From Kaistia dalseonensis (lineage in GTDB: Bacteria; Pseudomonadota; Alphaproteobacteria; Rhizobiales; Kaistiaceae), in contig NZ_JAUSVO010000002.1 in NCBI RefSeq assembly GCF_030814715.1, positions 558,001 to 622,000 of the forward strand: a DNA stretch of 64,000 nt, written 5' to 3'. Shown piece by piece: positions 60,709 through 64,000 of the stretch (its first letter is position 1; every line of letters begins with the position of its first letter). The notes beneath the pieces are model-generated. The model saw only the letters and a list, made by a program, of their open reading frames with translations. It was not told the DNA's origin and searched no databases. Both the position numbers and the translations under genes were made by a program.

Positions 60709-61448
60709 TGATCCTCTTTCCCGCCATCGACCTGAAGGACGGCCAGTGCGTCCGCTTGAAGCTCGGCGACATGGATCAGGCCACGGTCTTCAACGCCGAT
60801 CCGGCCGCCCAGGCGCGCGATTTCGAGGCGCAGGGCTTTGACTATCTCCACGTCGTCGACCTGAACGGCGCCTTTGCCGGCAAGCCGGTCAATGGCGCGG
60901 CGGTCGAGGCGATCCTCGGCGCGGTCAAGATGCCGGTGCAGCTCGGCGGCGGCATAAGGGACATGGCCGGTGTCGAGGCCTGGCTCGAAAAGGGCATTGC
61001 CCGTGTCATCCTCGGCACGATCGCGGTGCGCGATCCCGATCTCGTCCGCGCCGCCTGCAAGGCGCATCCCGGCCGCGTCGCGGTCGGCATCGATGCGCGC
61101 GGCGGCAAGGTCGCGGTCGAGGGCTGGGCGGAGACTTCCGAACTTTCGACGGTGGAACTCGCCCGCCGCTTCGAGGATGCCGGCGTCGCTGCGATCGTCT
61201 TCACCGATATCGACCGCGACGGCGTGCTGAAGGGCCTCAACATCGAGTCCACGCTGGCGCTCGCCAATGCTGTCTCGATCCCCGTCATCGCCTCGGGCGG
61301 CCTCGCTTCCCTCGACGATGTCCGCCGGCTGCTCGAGCCCGACTGTGCGATACTCGAGGGCGCGATCTCCGGCCGCGCCCTCTATGATGGCCGCCTCGAC
61401 CCCAGGGAAGCGCTGGCGCTGATTCGCCGGGCGCGGGAGCTCGCCTGA
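60708..61448 (+). CDS. hisA: Phosphoribosylformimino-5-aminoimidazole carboxamide ribotide isomerase
   Basis: 246 residues, (beta/alpha)8 barrel. It opens with [16 protein letters not shown] (catalytic Asp) and has the duplicated phosphate-binding loops GGGIRD and SGGLAS. ATG 60708 overlaps the hisH TGA by one base; a codon-4 upstream ATG is in frame but inside hisH. Overlaps hisF by one base. Confidence 0.96.
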   Translation: MILFPAIDLKDGQCVRLKLGDMDQATVFNADPAAQARDFEAQGFDYLHVVDLNGAFAGKPVNGAAVEAILGAVKMPVQLGGGIRDMAGVEAWLEKGIARVILGTIAVRDPDLVRAACKAHPGRVAVGIDARGGKVAVEGWAETSELSTVELARRFEDAGVAAIVFTDIDRDGVLKGLNIESTLALANAVSIPVIASGGLASLDDVRRLLEPDCAILEGAISGRALYDGRLDPREALALIRRARELA

Positions 61449-62236
61449 TGCTGAAGACCCGTGTCATTCCCTGCCTCGACGTCAAGGACGGCCGTGTCGT
61501 CAAGGGCGTGCAGTTTGTCGATATCATCGATGCCGGCGATCCGGTCGAGGCCGCCAAGGCCTATGACGCCGCCGGCGCCGACGAGCTCTGCTTTCTCGAC
61601 ATCACCGCGACGCATGAAAATCGCGGCACGATCCTCGATGTCGTCGCCCGTGTCGCCGAGGCCTGCTTCATGCCGGTCACCGTCGGCGGCGGCGTGCGCG
61701 CTGTGGAGGATATCCGCGCGCTGATGCTGGCCGGCGCCGACAAGGTGGCGATCAACAGCGCTGCCGTGGCTGACCGGACCATCGTCGCGAAAGCGGCGGA
61801 GAAGTTCGGCGCGCAGGCGATCGTGGTGGCGATCGACGCCAAGCAGACCGCGCGGCGCGGTTTCAACGGCGACCATCACGACCGCTGGGAGATCTTCACC
61901 CATGGCGGCCGCAAGCCGACCGGCATCGACGCGGTCGAATATGCGATCGAGGTCGCTTCGCTCGGCGCGGGCGAGATTCTGCTGACCTCGATGGATCGCG
62001 ACGGCACGCGCGACGGGTTCGACCTCGCGCTGACGCGCACCATTGCCGATGCGGTTACCGTGCCGGTCGTCGCGTCGGGCGGTGTCGGCGCGCTGGATCA
62101 TTTCGTCGACGGCGTGCGTCTCGGCCATGCGAGCGCGGTGCTCGCCGCGTCCGTGTTCCATTTCGGGCAGTTCACGATCGGCGAGGTCAAGGCCCATATG
62201 GCGGCGGCCGGCATTCCGATGCGGCTCGATGGCTGA
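61448..62236 (+). CDS. hisF: Imidazole glycerol phosphate synthase cyclase subunit
   Basis: 262 residues, (beta/alpha)8 barrel. It starts [20 protein letters not shown] with catalytic Asp11 and has the second acid in [10 protein letters not shown]. It closes the imidazole ring with ammonia from HisH. Overlaps hisA by one base and hisE by 8 bp. Confidence 0.97.
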   Translation: MLKTRVIPCLDVKDGRVVKGVQFVDIIDAGDPVEAAKAYDAAGADELCFLDITATHENRGTILDVVARVAEACFMPVTVGGGVRAVEDIRALMLAGADKVAINSAAVADRTIVAKAAEKFGAQAIVVAIDAKQTARRGFNGDHHDRWEIFTHGGRKPTGIDAVEYAIEVASLGAGEILLTSMDRDGTRDGFDLALTRTIADAVTVPVVASGGVGALDHFVDGVRLGHASAVLAASVFHFGQFTIGEVKAHMAAAGIPMRLDG

Positions 62237-62570
62237 GGAGAACAGCTTGTCTTCATTCACGCTCGCCGACCTCGCCGCGATCATCAAGACGCGCGCCCAT
62301 TCCGGCGATCCCGGCTCCTATACGGCCAAGCTCGTCGCCAGGGGCGCGAGCCGGGCCGCGAAGAAATTCGGCGAGGAGGCGGTGGAACTCGCCATTGCCG
62401 CCGCCGAGAAGGACAGGGCCGCCTTGACGTCAGAGGCGGCAGATGTGCTCTACCATCTGCTGGTGGTTCTGGAAGCGAGCGACGTACCGCTCGACGCCGT
62501 CATGAATGAGCTCGCCGGCCGCACCGGCCGTACCGGGCTCGAGGAAAAGGCATCGCGGCCGCCGGAATAG
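62229..62570 (+). CDS. hisE: Phosphoribosyl-ATP pyrophosphatase
   Basis: 113 residues from ATG 62229. A TTG at 62247 (107 residues, SSFTLADL) has a better Shine-Dalgarno (AGGAG) and may be the real start. All-alpha MazG-like fold with [15 protein letters not shown] and [11 protein letters not shown] holding the metal-binding acids. Second step of histidine synthesis. Confidence 0.93.
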   Translation: MAEENSLSSFTLADLAAIIKTRAHSGDPGSYTAKLVARGASRAAKKFGEEAVELAIAAAEKDRAALTSEAADVLYHLLVVLEASDVPLDAVMNELAGRTGRTGLEEKASRPPE

Positions 62571-62595
62571 CCGGTCGCTCGCAGGAACGTCGCTG

Positions 62596-63549
62596 ATGGA
62601 TACGCAATCGCGCCCCGAGCACGCCCCTCATCGTTATTTCACGCGGGAGGAATGGGCGAGCCTCAGGGCCGACACGCCGCTGACGCTGGATGAAGACGAT
62701 CTGGCGCGGCTCAGAAGCCTGAACGACCCGATCTCGATCAGTGACGTGATCAGCATCTACCTGCCGCTGTCGCGCCTGCTCAGCCTCTACGTCGCCGCGA
62801 CGCAAGGCCTCTATAACGCGACGCGCACCTTTCTCGGCTCGGCCGAGGGCAAGACGCCCTTCATCATCGGGATTGGCGGCTCGGTCGCGGTCGGAAAATC
62901 CACCACGGCCCGCGTGCTGCGCGCGTTGCTCACCCGCTGGCCCAATACGCCGAAGGTGGCGCTGATCACCACGGATGGTTTCCTCTATCCCAACGCCGTG
63001 CTCGAGCGCGAAGGGCTGATGGAACGCAAGGGCTTCCCCGAGAGCTATGATCTCCCGGCCCTCCTCGATTTCCTGTCCGACATCAAGGCGGGCGCCGAGA
63101 AGGCCTCGGCGCCGGTCTATTCCCACCTCGTCTATGACATCGTGCCGAACGAGCGCGTCATCATCGACCGGCCGGACATACTGATCGTCGAGGGGCTCAA
63201 CGTGCTGCAGGCGCCGCGCCTGCCGCGCGACGGCAAGGCGGTGCCCTTCGTCTCGGATTTCTTCGATTTCTCGATCTATATCGATGCCGCCGAGGCGGAC
63301 ATTCACCGCTGGTATGTCAATCGCTTCCAGCGCCTGCGCGAGACGGCGTTCCGCGACCCCAACTCCTATTTCCATCGTTATGCGATGATTTCCGACGAGG
63401 ATGCGCTGGCGATCGCCGAGCGGCTCTGGTCGCGGATCAACCTCGTCAATCTGCGCGACAACATCCTGCCGACCCGGCCGCGCGCCGATCTGATCCTGCG
63501 CAAGGGCCACCGCCACCTCATCGAGGAAGTCGCGCTGCGCCGCATCTGA
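62596..63549 (+). CDS. coaA: Pantothenate kinase, type I
   Basis: 317 residues, typical. The P-loop is [17 protein letters not shown]. Other family segments are TTDGFLYPN and [21 protein letters not shown], here quoted in part. First step of CoA synthesis. AGGA lies before ATG 62596; the in-frame extension upstream is a shadow of hisE. It follows the his operon by 25 bp, an order common in Hyphomicrobiales. Confidence 0.96.
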   Translation: MDTQSRPEHAPHRYFTREEWASLRADTPLTLDEDDLARLRSLNDPISISDVISIYLPLSRLLSLYVAATQGLYNATRTFLGSAEGKTPFIIGIGGSVAVGKSTTARVLRALLTRWPNTPKVALITTDGFLYPNAVLEREGLMERKGFPESYDLPALLDFLSDIKAGAEKASAPVYSHLVYDIVPNERVIIDRPDILIVEGLNVLQAPRLPRDGKAVPFVSDFFDFSIYIDAAEADIHRWYVNRFQRLRETAFRDPNSYFHRYAMISDEDALAIAERLWSRINLVNLRDNILPTRPRADLILRKGHRHLIEEVALRRI

Positions 63550-63676
63550 GAAAGCGAGGCGCGGCGCGGTTTTCCCGCCTTGGATTGCCACTCGTTCGCA
63601 GTTGCGAAGATAGGCGTTGAAGCGCGCCCGCGCGGGTGTTAGGTCGCCCGGACGCTTCGCCACGGGAAGGTCGATC

Positions 63677-64000
63677 ATGAAGAGCTGGACGGATAAGAGG
63701 ACGCTTGTCGCGCTCGGCTCGATCGTGATCGCGGTCGTCGTGATGGCCCTCAAATATGTGGCCTATCTCCAGACGGGCAGCGTCGCGCTCTATTCGGATG
63801 CGCTCGAAAGCGTCGTCAACCTGATCACGGCGCTCGCCGCCCTCTGGGCGATCCGCGTCAGCAACAAGCCGGCCGACAGCGACCACCAGTTCGGACACCA
63901 CAAGGCGGAGTATTTCTCCGCCGTGCTCGAAGGCGTGCTGATCGTGCTCGCCGCCATGCTGATCATGCGCGAGGCCTGGTTCGCCTTTTCCGATCGGCGC
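63677..64000 (+). CDS. Cation diffusion facilitator family transporter, N-terminal part
   Basis: 108 residues before the window ends. Two hydrophobic segments start the CDF fold (LVALGSIVIAVVVMALKYVA; then VNLITALAALWAI). The site-A metal residues are visible in YSDALESVVNL and in the HQFGHHKAEY histidine cluster. It should export Zn, Fe, Mn or Co using the proton gradient; the metal is not readable. Incomplete at the right edge. Confidence 0.92.
   Translation, partial: MKSWTDKRTLVALGSIVIAVVVMALKYVAYLQTGSVALYSDALESVVNLITALAALWAIRVSNKPADSDHQFGHHKAEYFSAVLEGVLIVLAAMLIMREAWFAFSDRR

Overview
This window is chromosomal DNA of an alphaproteobacterium of the order Hyphomicrobiales (Rhizobiales). The evidence is its high GC content, the dense overlapping gene strings, and several conserved neighbourhoods: mnmE-mnmG-rsmG-parA-parB with parS sites, rho-hemJ-hemE / ppsR-maf-aroE-coaE-dnaQ, secB / Tim44-mltA-smr, hslV-GNAT-hslU, hisB-DUF2628-hisH-hisA-hisF-hisE-coaA, dapF-mtaB-ftsY-yciB and ccmC-ccmD-ccmG. 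The genus cannot be fixed by eye. I found no rRNA, tRNA, prophage, insertion sequence or CRISPR array.

The organising feature is the probable chromosomal replication origin in the 0.4 kb gap between hemE and ppsR (about 47,459-47,864). It occupies the same neighbourhood as Caulobacter Cori. It carries a perfect CtrA site (TTAA-N7-TTAA), two TCATCCACA DnaA-box-like sites and an AT-rich stretch. Genes to the left run mostly on the minus strand and genes to the right mostly on the plus strand, as expected for replichores diverging from here. Two perfect 16-bp parS sites lie 7-9 kb to the left, in the mnmE-rsmG region upstream of parAB.

Layout. 0-2 kb: end of a possible ROK regulator, a Gfo/Idh/MocA dehydrogenase and a ThuA protein. 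2-9 kb: holA, lptE, leuS, a PLP-homeostasis protein, an L,D-transpeptidase-like protein, a response regulator and a cNMP-binding protein. 9-12 kb: a large secreted protein with three internal repeats and a Gly/Phe-rich tail. 12-17 kb: a patatin and glpD-glpK. 17-20 kb: an SbmA/YddA-type ABC fusion protein in which every ATPase motif is degenerate, translationally coupled to a GH144-like beta-1,2-glucanase. 20-30 kb: GMC oxidoreductase, pncB, a PhnA-like protein, dapF, mtaB, ftsY, yciB, ccmC-D-G, and an SDR/HxlR divergent pair. 30-36.5 kb: an arabinoside uptake and hydrolysis locus (GH51, two permeases, binding protein, GntR regulator) with no ATPase gene. 36.5-47.5 kb: partition, tRNA modification, rho and heme genes up to the origin. 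47.9-64 kb: housekeeping genes, the hslVU and his operons, coaA and the start of a cation diffusion facilitator.

Most of the window is ordinary core genome. The items most worth a second look are the systematically inactivated ABC ATPase domain with its coupled glucanase (16.9-20 kb), the origin with its CtrA and DnaA sites, the repeat-rich secreted protein, and a DUF1402 protein with lytic-transglycosylase-like motifs.
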